Source: Roseomonas elaeocarpi
GTDB lineage: Bacteria > Pseudomonadota > Alphaproteobacteria > Acetobacterales > Acetobacteraceae
Assembly (NCBI RefSeq): GCF_042433915.1
Contig: NZ_JBHLUN010000008.1
Coordinates: 124,001 to 188,000 of the forward strand
Length of the DNA stretch: 64,000 nucleotides
Direction: 5' to 3'
Shown: positions 45,545 to 53,992 of the stretch, one piece after another
How positions within the stretch are numbered: position 1 is the stretch's first letter
How the letters are laid out: each line of letters begins with the position of its first letter
The notes under the pieces: generated by a model
What the model saw: only the letters and a program-made list of their open reading frames with translations
The model's database searches: none
What the model was told of the DNA's origin: nothing
Translations under genes and position numbers: made by a program

Positions 45545-46315
45545 ATGAAGTTCGTCCCCCTTGCCGGCCTCGCCGCGGCCGCCTCGCTCGCCGCCTGCGC
45601 CACGCCGCCGGCAACCCCCGCCCAGGTTTCCGCCATCCTCGCCGAGGCCCAGCCGGTTTCCGTCACCACCGGCCCATCACCCCGCGGCACCCGTTCCGTC
45701 AGCCAGGGGCCGGGCGCCTTCGAGGCCTATGCCCCGCCCGACGGGCTGCCGGCGGTGCTGGCCGGCCTCGTGCGCGTCCGCCCGACCTCGGCCGTGACCG
45801 GCGGCCCGGCCGGGGGCGGCCCGATCGGGGGCGGCCCTGCTGGCAGCGCGGCGACGGCGCGCGGCGGCCAGTCCGGCTACTACGTGGACGGCGGCGACAC
45901 CCTGGCCTTCGTGCTGCTGGAGCCGGTGGTGCGATTCCACCGCCGCCCCGGCGCGCCCCAGGCCAATGCACGGCGCGACAGCTACCTGGCCGCCACGCGG
46001 GCGCAGCCGGGCACGCGAATCCTCAGCCGCTTCGAGGCGGCCGACCCGCAGCAGGGCCTGGCGTTGGCCTGCTACGACTACCTCGACGCCTCGCCCGAGC
46101 CGCTGCAGATCGTGATCTGCGCCGCGGCAGTGGAACGGCGCATGGTCACGCTGCGCCTCAACGTCGTCGCCCCGCCCGAGGCCGGCCGCACCGATGCGCG
46201 CAACCTCATGGCCGGGCGCGCGGTGCGGATGACGCTGGCGCTGGGCGAGTCCCTGCGTAGCCCCTCCGGCAGTCCCTCGGGCGACCCCGCCGTGTCGCGC
46301 GCCGCCGCGCCGTAG
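45545..46315 (+). CDS. Putative lipoprotein, tandem copy 2
   Basis: A 256-residue lipoprotein (lipobox LAAC after KFVPLAGLAAAASL). It parallels the previous gene: a Gly-rich linker, LACYDYL, a second Cys 16 residues later in VICAAAVERRMVTLRLN, and a C-terminal RAVRMTLALGESL. A lipoprotein pair with a conserved internal Cys couple next to dsbB suggests disulfide-stabilised periplasmic proteins. Outer-membrane attachment is inferred from the lack of Asp at +2. Confidence 0.78.
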   Translation: MKFVPLAGLAAAASLAACATPPATPAQVSAILAEAQPVSVTTGPSPRGTRSVSQGPGAFEAYAPPDGLPAVLAGLVRVRPTSAVTGGPAGGGPIGGGPAGSAATARGGQSGYYVDGGDTLAFVLLEPVVRFHRRPGAPQANARRDSYLAATRAQPGTRILSRFEAADPQQGLALACYDYLDASPEPLQIVICAAAVERRMVTLRLNVVAPPEAGRTDARNLMAGRAVRMTLALGESLRSPSGSPSGDPAVSRAAAP

Positions 46316-46351
46316 CGCCCGCGTCCAGGCGGCAGGGCGGCGGCGGTCGGC

Positions 46352-46834
46352 TCACACGCCCCGGCGGCCCTGCTGCACCGACCAGCGCAGCGCCAGCCCC
46401 CCGACCACGGCGGCGTAGACGAAGTTCATCTGCGCCATCGAGACCGGCAGGCCCGGGATCAGGAAGGACGGCGCGTCGCAGGGCTTGTCGGGCTTGGCCG
46501 ACATGGCCTTGAGCATGTCGTCCACGCTCAGTCCCAGCGTCGCGGTGGGCGCCTGGCAGGAAGGCAGCGGCGAGGGCCACCAGCCCTGCTCCACGCCGAT
46601 ATGCAGCGCCGCGATCCCGGCCGAAACCAGCACCGCCAGACCCGCCAGCGACAGCAGCCAGCGCCCGCGCGTCAGCGCGGCCAGCACCGCCAGCGCCGCC
46701 GCCACCCAGTAGGGCCAGCGCTGCCACAGGCACAGCGCGCAGGGTGCCAGCCCCACGAAGCGCTCGGTGCCCAGGGCAAACAGGGGTGCGACGGCGGCCA
46801 GCACGGCGATGGTGAGGGCGGGTACACGGTTCAT
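46352..46834 (-). CDS. dsbB: Disulfide bond formation protein B
   Basis: DsbB reoxidises periplasmic DsbA using quinone. The 160-residue protein has four membrane segments. The first redox pair is PCALCLWQRW, and the second pair is SCQAPTATL with PDKPCDAP. The ATG at 46834 starts the first membrane helix; the frame is open further upstream with no site. It converges with the second lipoprotein gene. Confidence 0.9.
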   Translation of the reverse strand: MNRVPALTIAVLAAVAPLFALGTERFVGLAPCALCLWQRWPYWVAAALAVLAALTRGRWLLSLAGLAVLVSAGIAALHIGVEQGWWPSPLPSCQAPTATLGLSVDDMLKAMSAKPDKPCDAPSFLIPGLPVSMAQMNFVYAAVVGGLALRWSVQQGRRGV

Positions 46835-47096
46835 GGGCGCGGAAGCTGCGTCGGCTCCGGCACCTCCGCAAGCCCGCCGGCGCGGGTTCCTGCCGCGCGC
46901 CGTACCCGGTTCCGCTGCCGCAGATCGCCTGGGGCGCTGGCTGCGGGCCGGTCGTCCCGGCCGCATGCGACCCGGCCCACACTCCTGAGCCACGCGCGAC
47001 CGGCCCACGGTCCGCATGCCCCGCCGCGAGGCCGCATGCCGCGACCCCGGATGCCGCAGCCCGGCGCCCGGGTCACAGCAGCCGGCCGGCGCCACT

Positions 47097-47660
47097 TCAG
47101 ACGGCCGCCTGACGACGCGGCCGCCGTCGGAACATGCCGCCCAGCAGCGCGCGCAGCAGCGTCAGCAGCGCTTCGGCCAGCAGCACCCCCAGCAGCAGCC
47201 CCACCAACCCGTAGGTCGCCGCTGCCGTGCCGAGGATCAGCGAGGGCTCGTGCGTCGCCACCGCGGTCCGCAGCACCGCGCGCTTGTCGCCCTGCCCGTC
47301 GCTCAGCGCGTCCCACAGGGCATCCACCGGGCGCAGCAGCGCCGGCGTTTGTTGGAGCCGCTCGTAGGTCCCTCGCATCCGCCCTTCGCGCTCCACCGAC
47401 AGGGCGAGGCCCTGGGCGTTGGAGGGCTCGCGCGGCCGCAGCGCCTCGATCACCGTCTGGTCGCCCGTGTCGGGCAGCTCGTAGTACTGGCGGGCCAGCG
47501 CCTTGCGCGCCTCGATGTCGCGCCGCCCGTCCTCGGCGATCTGCAGCAGCGCCGCGGTGTAGCTGCCGCTCAGCGCCGGCAGCTGCATCGCCGCGACGGC
47601 CAGCGCCAGCGCCAGCGCCAGGCGGACGAAATCCCCCAGCCAACGTCCGATGAACCCCAT
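47097..47660 (-). CDS. DUF2937-family membrane protein
   Basis: A 187-residue protein with an N-terminal membrane helix (FVRLALALALAVAAM), a soluble helical part of about 100 residues and a C-terminal membrane hairpin (GLVGLLLGVLLAEALLTLL). It matches the DUF2937 pattern. GGAGGGG lies six bases before the ATG at 47660. The function of the family is not known. Confidence 0.8.
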   Translation of the reverse strand: MGFIGRWLGDFVRLALALALAVAAMQLPALSGSYTAALLQIAEDGRRDIEARKALARQYYELPDTGDQTVIEALRPREPSNAQGLALSVEREGRMRGTYERLQQTPALLRPVDALWDALSDGQGDKRAVLRTAVATHEPSLILGTAAATYGLVGLLLGVLLAEALLTLLRALLGGMFRRRPRRQAAV

Positions 47661-47780
47661 CAACCCCTCCGCTGCCGCCCCGTGTGCCCAGGCTGACGGT
47701 TCCGCCGCCCGGGCGCCCTCCGGTTCCCCTGTTCCGCGGCCGGTGCGCGGCGGCCAAGCCGGGCCGCGCCGCCGCGCACC

Positions 47781-47833
47781 GGCGCGGAAACCTGTCCTGG
47801 GAAGCCCCGCGACGGGCCGGAGGTTTCCGCGCC
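47781..47833. repeat. Perfect 13-base inverted repeat
   Basis: GGCGCGGAAACCT and AGGTTTCCGCGCC are exact inverse copies separated by 27 bases. They lie in the 319-base gap between the DUF2937 gene and the tRNA, where no gene is seen. It may be an operator or an RNA hairpin; neither can be decided from sequence. Confidence 0.7.
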
Positions 47834-47979
47834 TCGGCCGGATGCGCCGCCACCCCGCCCGATCGGGCCCACCCGGCGGCCCAGCCGACGGAGTATCCGG
47901 CCCGGCCGACAGTTCTGTTTCCGGCGGCTCTGGACCGTGGCCGCGGGGACGGGTAATTCCTGCCCCGCACGCGGCGGAT

Positions 47980-48066
47980 GCCCCCGTGGCGGAATGGTAG
48001 ACGCAGCCGACTCAAAATCGGCAGCCTCGAAAGGGTGTGGGGGTTCAAGTCCCTCCGGGGGCACCA
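47980..48066 (+). tRNA. tRNA-Leu (anticodon CAA)
   Basis: The acceptor stem GCCCCCG pairs with CGGGGGC. The anticodon stem GCCGA/TCGGC encloses the loop CTCAAAA, giving anticodon CAA. A long variable arm and the TTCAAGTC T-loop are present. The 3' CCA is encoded. It directly precedes the acpXL operon, but co-transcription is not shown. Confidence 0.95.
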
Positions 48067-48268
48067 GCGCGCGAACGGCGCGCCGCGACGCCACCTGTGG
48101 CCCGGCCCGACGGGATGTTTCCGCGGGCGCGATGCGGCAGCCGTGCAACAGGCCGGACCGCCGATGCTCTGGACACCCGGGGCCTTTCCGGTCCATCACC
48201 CGCCCCCTGATCCGGCCGGTTCCCGCGGGCACCGGGGCCGACCCACGCCTTCTTCCCAGGAGCCTCCC

Positions 48269-48550
48269 ATGGCCTCGGCCTTCGAGCGTATCGCCGACAT
48301 CATCGCCGCCAATTCCGAGGTGCCGCGCGACAAGATCACGCCCGACAGCCACGTGATCGAGGACCTCGGCATCGACAGCCTCGACTTCCTCGACATCGTC
48401 TTCGCCATCGACAAGGAATTCGGCATCAAGGTGCCGGTCGAGAAGTGGACGCAGGAGGTCAATGCCGGTGAGGCTCCGGCCGACCATTACTTCGTGATGA
48501 AGAACCTCGCCGCCCGCGTCGAGGAGCTCGCGGCCGCCAAGGGCGCCTGA
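48269..48550 (+). CDS. acpXL: Acyl carrier protein AcpXL
   Basis: A 93-residue specialised acyl carrier protein; Ser37 in GIDSLDFLD takes the phosphopantetheine. Its length, the start MASAFERIADIIAA and the downstream gene order match AcpXL of rhizobia, which carries the 27-hydroxyoctacosanoate chain for lipid A. AGGAG lies about nine bases before the ATG. It is the first gene of the operon. Confidence 0.93.
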   Translation: MASAFERIADIIAANSEVPRDKITPDSHVIEDLGIDSLDFLDIVFAIDKEFGIKVPVEKWTQEVNAGEAPADHYFVMKNLAARVEELAAAKGA

Positions 48551-48587
48551 ACCACCACCCGAGCAGGACGGCAGGAACGGAACCGGC

Positions 48588-49052
48588 GTGCGCCTCGAAT
48601 ACTTCACCATGATCGACCGCATCCTCGCCTTTGACGGCGAGACGATCACGGCCGAAAGCACCGTGCCCGACCAGTCGCCGGTCTTCGAAGGGCACTTCCC
48701 CGGGCACCCGCTGGTGCCCGGCGTGCTGCTGGTGGAAACCATGGCGCAGGCCTCGGGCTGGCTGCTGCTGGCGCGCAACGCGCTCGCCGCCATGCCCTTC
48801 CTGACCTCGGTGAAGGAAGCGAAGTTCCGCCACTTCGTGGGGCCGGGCGCGCCGCTCACCATCACCGCCCGCATCAGCCATGACGGCTCCGGCTACGCCG
48901 TGACGGCGGCGCGCATCGAGAGCGCGGGCAAGCGCCTCTGCGACGCCGAGATCATGCTGCGCATCATGCCCTTCCCCGCCCCGGAGCTGGAGGCCGCGAT
49001 GCGCGAGCGCGCCGCCGCCATCGGCCTCGATGCCTTCGGAGTGTCCGTCTGA
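48588..49052 (+). CDS. 3-hydroxyacyl-ACP dehydratase FabZ-like
   Basis: A 154-residue hot-dog-fold dehydratase. The catalytic pair is His36 in GHFPGHPLVPG and Glu50 in LLVETMAQ, with the same 14-residue spacing as FabZ. In the acpXL cluster it performs the dehydration step of very-long-chain elongation. Start is GTG. Its stop overlaps the next ATG by one base. Confidence 0.93.
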   Translation: MRLEYFTMIDRILAFDGETITAESTVPDQSPVFEGHFPGHPLVPGVLLVETMAQASGWLLLARNALAAMPFLTSVKEAKFRHFVGPGAPLTITARISHDGSGYAVTAARIESAGKRLCDAEIMLRIMPFPAPELEAAMRERAAAIGLDAFGVSV

Positions 49053-50272
49053 TGGCCACCGCCACCAACCGGGACGTGGTGATCACCGGCATCGGCCTGG
49101 TGACCTCGCTGGGCGAGGGCCGCGACGCCCACTGGGACACGCTGCGCGCGCCCGGCCGCCACGCGGTGGTCGACGAGACGGGCTTCGCCCCCTGGCCGGT
49201 GCATCCCCTGCCCGCGCTCGACCTCGACCGGCAGATCCCCAAGCGCGGCGACCAGCGGCAGATGGAGCCCTGGCAGCGGCTGAACACCTACGCCGCCGGG
49301 CTGGCCCTCGACGATGCCGGCGCGCGCGACCTCGTGGCTGACATGCACCTGATGGTGGCGGCCGGCGGCGGCGAGCGCGACCTGCCACTGGATGAGCAGG
49401 TGACCGCCGCGCTCGCCGAGGCAGACGGCGCCGAGGCCGCCGGAAACGGCGCCCGCCTGAACGAGATGCTGGCCACCGGCCTGCGCCCGACGCTGTTCCT
49501 GGCGCAGCTGAGCAACCTCGTCGCCGGCAACATCTCCATCGTCCACGGCGTCACCGGCTCGTCGCGCACCTTCATGGGCGAGGAATCCGCCGCCGCCGAC
49601 GCGCTGCGCATCGCCCGCGCCCGCATTGCCGAGGGCCGGGGCGAGATCGCCCTGGTGGGCGGCGGCTTCGTGGGCAGCCGCTGGGACATGCTGGTGCTGT
49701 TCCGCGGCGGCGACGGCCTTTGGGAAGGCCCCTTCCAGCCTCTCTCGGGTCGTGGCGAGGGCGGCATGGTGCTGGGCGGCATGTCCGCCTACCTCGTGCT
49801 GGAAGCGGCCGAGCACGCCCGGGCCCGTGGCGCCCGCGTCCTGGCCCGTCTCGACGCGGTGGCCACCGACGCCACCCACCGCACCGCGCCCGGCGAGAGC
49901 GCCACGGCGGCCGAGGCCCTGCTCGCCCGCGTCGGCGGCCCGGCGCCGGCGGTGATCTCCGGCACGCCCGGCACCCCCTCCGCCTGGGCCGAGGAGGAGC
50001 GCTTCCTCCAAACGCTGGGCGGTGCCGCCATCCGCCGCAGCGGCAGCCTGCTGGGCCACGGGGTCGAGGCCAGCTTCCCCGTCAACGTCGCGCTGGCGGC
50101 GCTCGCCCTGTCGCGCGGCGGCTTCTATCCCGCCATGGACCCGGCCGACGCGGGCGAGGCCGCTGCGCCCGACCGCATCCTCGTCACCGGCTTCGGCCAG
50201 TGGCGCGGCGAGGCGCTCGCCTCCATTTCGCGTCCCGATACGGCGCGCCCGGACACGGAGAGCCCCGCGTGA
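49052..50272 (+). CDS. Ketosynthase-like protein lacking the active-site cysteine (KS-beta)
   Basis: A FabF-fold protein of 406 residues. Aligned on the following gene product, the nucleophile Cys position falls on Glu178 in FMGEESAAADA, and the first catalytic His of NAHGTGTP is lost (ISGTPGTP). The second His is kept in LLGHGVEAS. It should therefore be unable to condense by itself and resembles the chain-length-factor partner of type II polyketide synthases. It corresponds to one of the two FabF genes in the rhizobial acpXL cluster. The overlaps on both sides suggest equimolar synthesis with the active ketosynthase. Confidence 0.88.
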   Translation: MATATNRDVVITGIGLVTSLGEGRDAHWDTLRAPGRHAVVDETGFAPWPVHPLPALDLDRQIPKRGDQRQMEPWQRLNTYAAGLALDDAGARDLVADMHLMVAAGGGERDLPLDEQVTAALAEADGAEAAGNGARLNEMLATGLRPTLFLAQLSNLVAGNISIVHGVTGSSRTFMGEESAAADALRIARARIAEGRGEIALVGGGFVGSRWDMLVLFRGGDGLWEGPFQPLSGRGEGGMVLGGMSAYLVLEAAEHARARGARVLARLDAVATDATHRTAPGESATAAEALLARVGGPAPAVISGTPGTPSAWAEEERFLQTLGGAAIRRSGSLLGHGVEASFPVNVALAALALSRGGFYPAMDPADAGEAAAPDRILVTGFGQWRGEALASISRPDTARPDTESPA

Positions 50273-51540
50273 AGGACCATCTCGGCCGCCCGCTCGTCGC
50301 CGTCACCGGCCTCGGCGCCGTCACGCCGCTAGGCTTCGGACTCGATGAGACCTGGCCGGCGCTGCTGGCCGGCCGTTCCGGCATCCGCCGCATCACGCGC
50401 TTCCCGACCGAGCACCTGCGCACCACCATCGCAGGCACCGTGGACCTGCCGGAGGAAGCCACCGGCGAGCCGCTGACCAGCCCCCGCCGCGTCGAGCGCA
50501 TCGCCACGCTGGCGATCGAGGAAGCCCTGGGCATGTCCGGCCTCGGTCAGCTGGGTTCCTTCCCCGGTCCGCTCTTCGTCGGCATGCCGCCGGTTGAGGT
50601 CGAGTGGCCCGACCGCCTGTCGCTGGCCCGCGCGGCGCTCGCGCGCGGCGAGGAGCCCACCTACCGCGCCATGACCGCCGCCGCCGCCGGCCGCCACGAC
50701 ATCCACGACACGGTGCTGGGCTTCGGCATCGGCGAGCGCCTGAGTGCCCGCTTCGGCACGCGCGGCGCGCCGGTCAGCATCACCACCGCCTGCGCCACCG
50801 GCGCGTCCTCGATCCAGCTGGCGGTCGAGGCGATCCAGCGTGGCGAATGCACCGCCGCCATCGCGCTGGGCGCCGACGGCACGGTGCAGCCGGAATCGCT
50901 GATCCGCTTCTCGCTGCTCTCGGCGCTGTCCACCCGCAACGACGAGCCGGAGCGCGCTTCCCGCCCCTTCGAAAAGCACCGCGCGGGCTTCGTGATGAGC
51001 GAGGGCGCTGCGGCCCTGATCCTGGAAGACTACGACAGCGCGATCGCGCGCGGCGCCAAGGTCCTGGCCATCGTGTCGGGCTGCGGCGAGCGTGCCGACA
51101 GCTTCCACCGCACCCGCTCCAACCCCGACGGCAACGCGGTGATCGGCGCCATGCGGGTCGCGCTGTCGGATGCGGGCTTGCGGCCGGAAGACATCTCCTA
51201 CGTCAACGCGCACGGCACCGGCACGCCCGAGAACGACAAGATGGAGAACTTCGGCATGCGCGCCGTGTTCGGCGACAACGCGCCGCCGATCTCGTCCAAC
51301 AAGTCGATGATCGGCCATACGCTCTCCGCCGCGGGCGCGCTGGAAGCAGTGTTCTCGATCCTGACGATCCGCGACGGCCGCATGCCGCCCACGATCAACT
51401 ACGACGAGCCCGATCCCAGCATCACCCTCGACGTGGTGCCCAACACCGCGCGCGACGCCACGGTGCGGCACGTGCTGAGCAATTCCTTCGGCTTCGGCGG
51501 CCAGAACACCTGCCTCGTGCTCTCGGCGGAGCCGCGCTGA
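50269..51540 (+). CDS. Beta-ketoacyl-ACP synthase FabF-type (KS-alpha)
   Basis: The catalytically complete ketosynthase of the cluster (423 aa). Cys175 lies in TTACATGAS, His315 in VNAHGTGTP and His350 in KSMIGHTLSAAG. It would elongate the AcpXL-bound chain toward about 28 carbons together with KS-beta. The start is GTG, four bases overlapping the KS-beta stop (GTGA). A gap of 152 bases follows before the dehydrogenase gene; it can be read as a 48-residue frame of no recognisable content. Confidence 0.93.
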   Translation: MKDHLGRPLVAVTGLGAVTPLGFGLDETWPALLAGRSGIRRITRFPTEHLRTTIAGTVDLPEEATGEPLTSPRRVERIATLAIEEALGMSGLGQLGSFPGPLFVGMPPVEVEWPDRLSLARAALARGEEPTYRAMTAAAAGRHDIHDTVLGFGIGERLSARFGTRGAPVSITTACATGASSIQLAVEAIQRGECTAAIALGADGTVQPESLIRFSLLSALSTRNDEPERASRPFEKHRAGFVMSEGAAALILEDYDSAIARGAKVLAIVSGCGERADSFHRTRSNPDGNAVIGAMRVALSDAGLRPEDISYVNAHGTGTPENDKMENFGMRAVFGDNAPPISSNKSMIGHTLSAAGALEAVFSILTIRDGRMPPTINYDEPDPSITLDVVPNTARDATVRHVLSNSFGFGGQNTCLVLSAEPR

Positions 51541-51692
51541 TGCGCGCCCCGGCCGCGGATCGCGGCCATCGCGAAGCACTCAGGATCAGCCTCGTGCCTG
51601 CCGGCACGGGCGCGGTTCGCGCCGACGCGGCCGCCCTGCCCCCTTTCCTTCCCGTCCGGGCCCTGCCGCCCGTGACCCGGAGCTGAACCGTT

Positions 51693-52715
51693 ATGCGTGC
51701 CCTCCGCCTCCACGGCGACCGTGACCTCCGCATCGACGACATCGCCCCGCCCCCGCCGCCGGGTCCTGGCGAGGTGCAGATCCGTCCGCTGGCGGTGGCG
51801 CTGAACCACATCGACGTCTGGGGCTGGCGCGGCATGGCCTTCGCCAAGCGCAACCTGCCGCTGGTCACCGGCGCCGAGGCCGTGGCCGAGGTGGTCGCCA
51901 CCGGCGAGGGCGTGTCGAGCTGGAAGCGCGGCGACCGCGTGGCTCCCTACGGCGCCATGACCTGCGGCCACTGCCGCGCCTGCCGCGAAGGCCGCGACAA
52001 CCTGTGCGAGAACGTCGGCGGCGTGATGGGCTTTCATCTCGACGGCTTCGCGCAGGAACTGGTGAACATCCCCGCCCGCCTGCTGATCGCGGTGCCGGAG
52101 AACGTGGCGACGAACGACGCCGCCTGCGCCACCATCACCTTCTCCACCGTCGAGCACATGCTGTTCGACAACGCCCGGCTTGAGCCCGGCGAGACCATCC
52201 TGATCCAGGCCGCGGGCTCGGGCATCGGCACCGTCGCGATCAAGGAAGCCAAGGCGCTCGGCTGCACCGTGATCGCCACCGCCGGCGACGACGAGAAGTG
52301 CGAGAAGGCCCGCGCGCTGGGTGCCGATCACGTCGTCAACTACAACACCCAGAACTTCCCCACCGTGGCGCGCCGCATCACGGGCAAGCGCGGCGTGGAC
52401 GTGGTGTTCGAGCATGTCGGCGCCTCCACCTGGGCGGGCTCGCTGCTCAGCCTCAAGATGGGCGGGCGGCTGGTCACCTGCGGCTCCACCTCGGGTGTGT
52501 CGGCCGAAACCAACCTGATGATGATCTTCCAGCGCCAGCTGCGGATCATCGGCTCCTTCGGCGCCTCCATGCGCAACGTGGCCGATGGCTTGGCCAAGAT
52601 GGCGAACGGCATGACGCCGGTGCTCGACACCGTGATCCCGCTGGAGCGTTTCACCGAGGGGCTGGACCGCCTCGAGAGCCGCCGGGTCTTCGGCAAGATC
52701 GTGGTCACGCTCTGA
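51693..52715 (+). CDS. Zinc-binding MDR-family dehydrogenase of the acpXL cluster
   Basis: A medium-chain dehydrogenase/reductase of 340 residues. The structural-zinc cluster is CGHCRACREGRDNLC, the nucleotide loop AAGSGIGTVAIKEAKALG. In rhizobia the matching gene (adh2XL) is proposed to act as the enoyl reductase or to modify the very long chain. Its stop overlaps the possible CTG start of lpxXL. Confidence 0.9.
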   Translation: MRALRLHGDRDLRIDDIAPPPPPGPGEVQIRPLAVALNHIDVWGWRGMAFAKRNLPLVTGAEAVAEVVATGEGVSSWKRGDRVAPYGAMTCGHCRACREGRDNLCENVGGVMGFHLDGFAQELVNIPARLLIAVPENVATNDAACATITFSTVEHMLFDNARLEPGETILIQAAGSGIGTVAIKEAKALGCTVIATAGDDEKCEKARALGADHVVNYNTQNFPTVARRITGKRGVDVVFEHVGASTWAGSLLSLKMGGRLVTCGSTSGVSAETNLMMIFQRQLRIIGSFGASMRNVADGLAKMANGMTPVLDTVIPLERFTEGLDRLESRRVFGKIVVTL

Positions 52716-53644
52716 CACCGGAGCTTCGCTACCGCTGGCGCAAGGCGCAGCTCCGCGCGCTGCAATGGCGCGACCGGGGCGTGGCCGTGCTGGTGCGCGG
52801 GCTGTTCGCCGCCATGCGCGCGCTGGGTCCTGACCGCGCCCCGCGCCTGGGCAGCGCCGTGTGCCGCCGCCTGGGTCCGCGCACCAAGGCGCACCGCATC
52901 GCGCTCGGCAACATCCGCGCCGCCTTTCCGGACCAGCCCGCCGAGTGGCACGACCGCGTTGCGGACGAGGCCTGGGACAATCTCGGCCGCACCGCCTGCG
53001 AGTACGTGCATCTCGGCCATATCTGGGACCTGACCGAGGAACGCCGCCCCGGCGGCCGGGTCGAGATCGACGACGCGACCTTCGCGCGCTTCAAGGCGCT
53101 GCGGGAACACGAGGGCCCGGTGCTGGTCTTCGCCGCCCATCTCGCGAACTGGGAACTGCCGGCCGTAGCCGCCCGCAAGCACGGGCTGAAAACGGCGGTG
53201 CTCTACCGCACCCCCAACAACCGGCCGGTGGCGGACCTCATCCGCGACCTGCGCCGCGACCTGATGGGCGAGATGGTGCCCGCCGGCCTCACCGCGCCGA
53301 CGCGCCTCGCCAAGGCGCTGCAGGAAGGCACCGTCACCGCCATGCTGGTGGACCAGCGCTTCGGCCGCGGCCCGGAGGTCGAATTCCTCGGCCGACCCGC
53401 CGCCGCCAACCCGCTGCTGGCCAACCTCGCGCGGCGCTTCGACTGCCCGGTGCACGGCGCCCGCGCCATCCGCCTGCCCGGCGGCCGCTTCCGCGTCGAG
53501 CTGACCGAGGCGATCCCCATGCCGCGTGACGAGGCGGGCCAGGTCAGCGTCGACGCCGCCACGCAGCGCATCAACGACGTGATCGCCGGCTGGATCCGCG
53601 AGTACCCGGGCCAGTGGCTCTGGATGCACCGCCGCTGGCGCTGA
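52712..53644 (+). CDS. lpxXL: Lipid A very-long-chain acyltransferase LpxXL-like
   Basis: A lysophospholipid/lipid A acyltransferase of the HtrB/LpxL family. The HX4E catalytic motif is AAHLANWEL (His143, Glu148), followed by YRTPNNRPV and LVDQRFGRG. In rhizobia LpxXL moves the 28-carbon acyl group from AcpXL to lipid A. No ATG, GTG or TTG is available near the expected N-terminus. CTG at 52712 overlaps the dehydrogenase stop as CTGA and gives 310 residues, the usual length; GTG at 52781 is the fallback. Inner-membrane, cytosolic-face enzyme. Confidence 0.85.
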   Translation: MTPELRYRWRKAQLRALQWRDRGVAVLVRGLFAAMRALGPDRAPRLGSAVCRRLGPRTKAHRIALGNIRAAFPDQPAEWHDRVADEAWDNLGRTACEYVHLGHIWDLTEERRPGGRVEIDDATFARFKALREHEGPVLVFAAHLANWELPAVAARKHGLKTAVLYRTPNNRPVADLIRDLRRDLMGEMVPAGLTAPTRLAKALQEGTVTAMLVDQRFGRGPEVEFLGRPAAANPLLANLARRFDCPVHGARAIRLPGGRFRVELTEAIPMPRDEAGQVSVDAATQRINDVIAGWIREYPGQWLWMHRRWR

Positions 53645-53661
53645 GGCGCCGCCGCGCCCAG

Positions 53662-53682
53662 GGCCCGGAGGCGATCCGGGCC
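53662..53682 (+). terminator. Short hairpin after lpxXL
   Basis: GGCCCGG and CCGGGCC pair around seven bases, 17 bases past the lpxXL stop. There is no T-run. It may mark the operon end. The rest of the 348-base gap to the glycosyltransferase gene is the AT-rich segment listed next. Confidence 0.4.
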
Positions 53683-53859
53683 GCCTGACAGGTTGTGCCC
53701 GCCGCTGCGCGGAGCGATCGGCCGGCACACCTTCCGCGCAACGGCCTCGCGGCGGCTTCCGCCCCCCAGCTTCGTCCCGCTTCCCGGCGGACGCTCAGGT
53801 CCGAGCGCTAACCTCCTGTTCATGCCGGGAGTTCAGCCAGGGCTCCTGAACTCGGCAGC

Positions 53860-53985
53860 AACTTCTCGCAGAACGTTCCAAAATACCTGCATCCAGCAGT
53901 TGTTTACACGTTTTTTTCATACAACTCACAGTTTCTGGAAAAATCCCGCATATTGAGACAATTGGCTGCTCCTTCTTTGGGGGAG
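53860..53985 (+). promoter_or_regulatory. AT-rich promoter region of the glycosyltransferase gene
   Basis: A locally AT-rich segment with TTTACACGTTTTTTTCAT and an inverted AGTTGT/ACAACT pair at 53898 and 53921. It directly precedes the ribosome binding site GGGGGAG and start of the glycosyltransferase. No exact promoter boxes are assigned. Confidence 0.4.
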
Positions 53986-53992
53986 CGGCACA

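Noticed and set aside
47980..48066. tRNA-Leu as an integration site with a genomic island
   Set aside because: The downstream genes are core lipid genes in normal composition; no integrase and no duplicated tRNA 3' end were found.
51540..51686. 48-codon frame starting on the KS-alpha stop codon
   Set aside because: It has an overlapping ATG, which is attractive, but the product is Ala/Pro/Arg-rich with no fold-like pattern and no known counterpart in the acpXL cluster.
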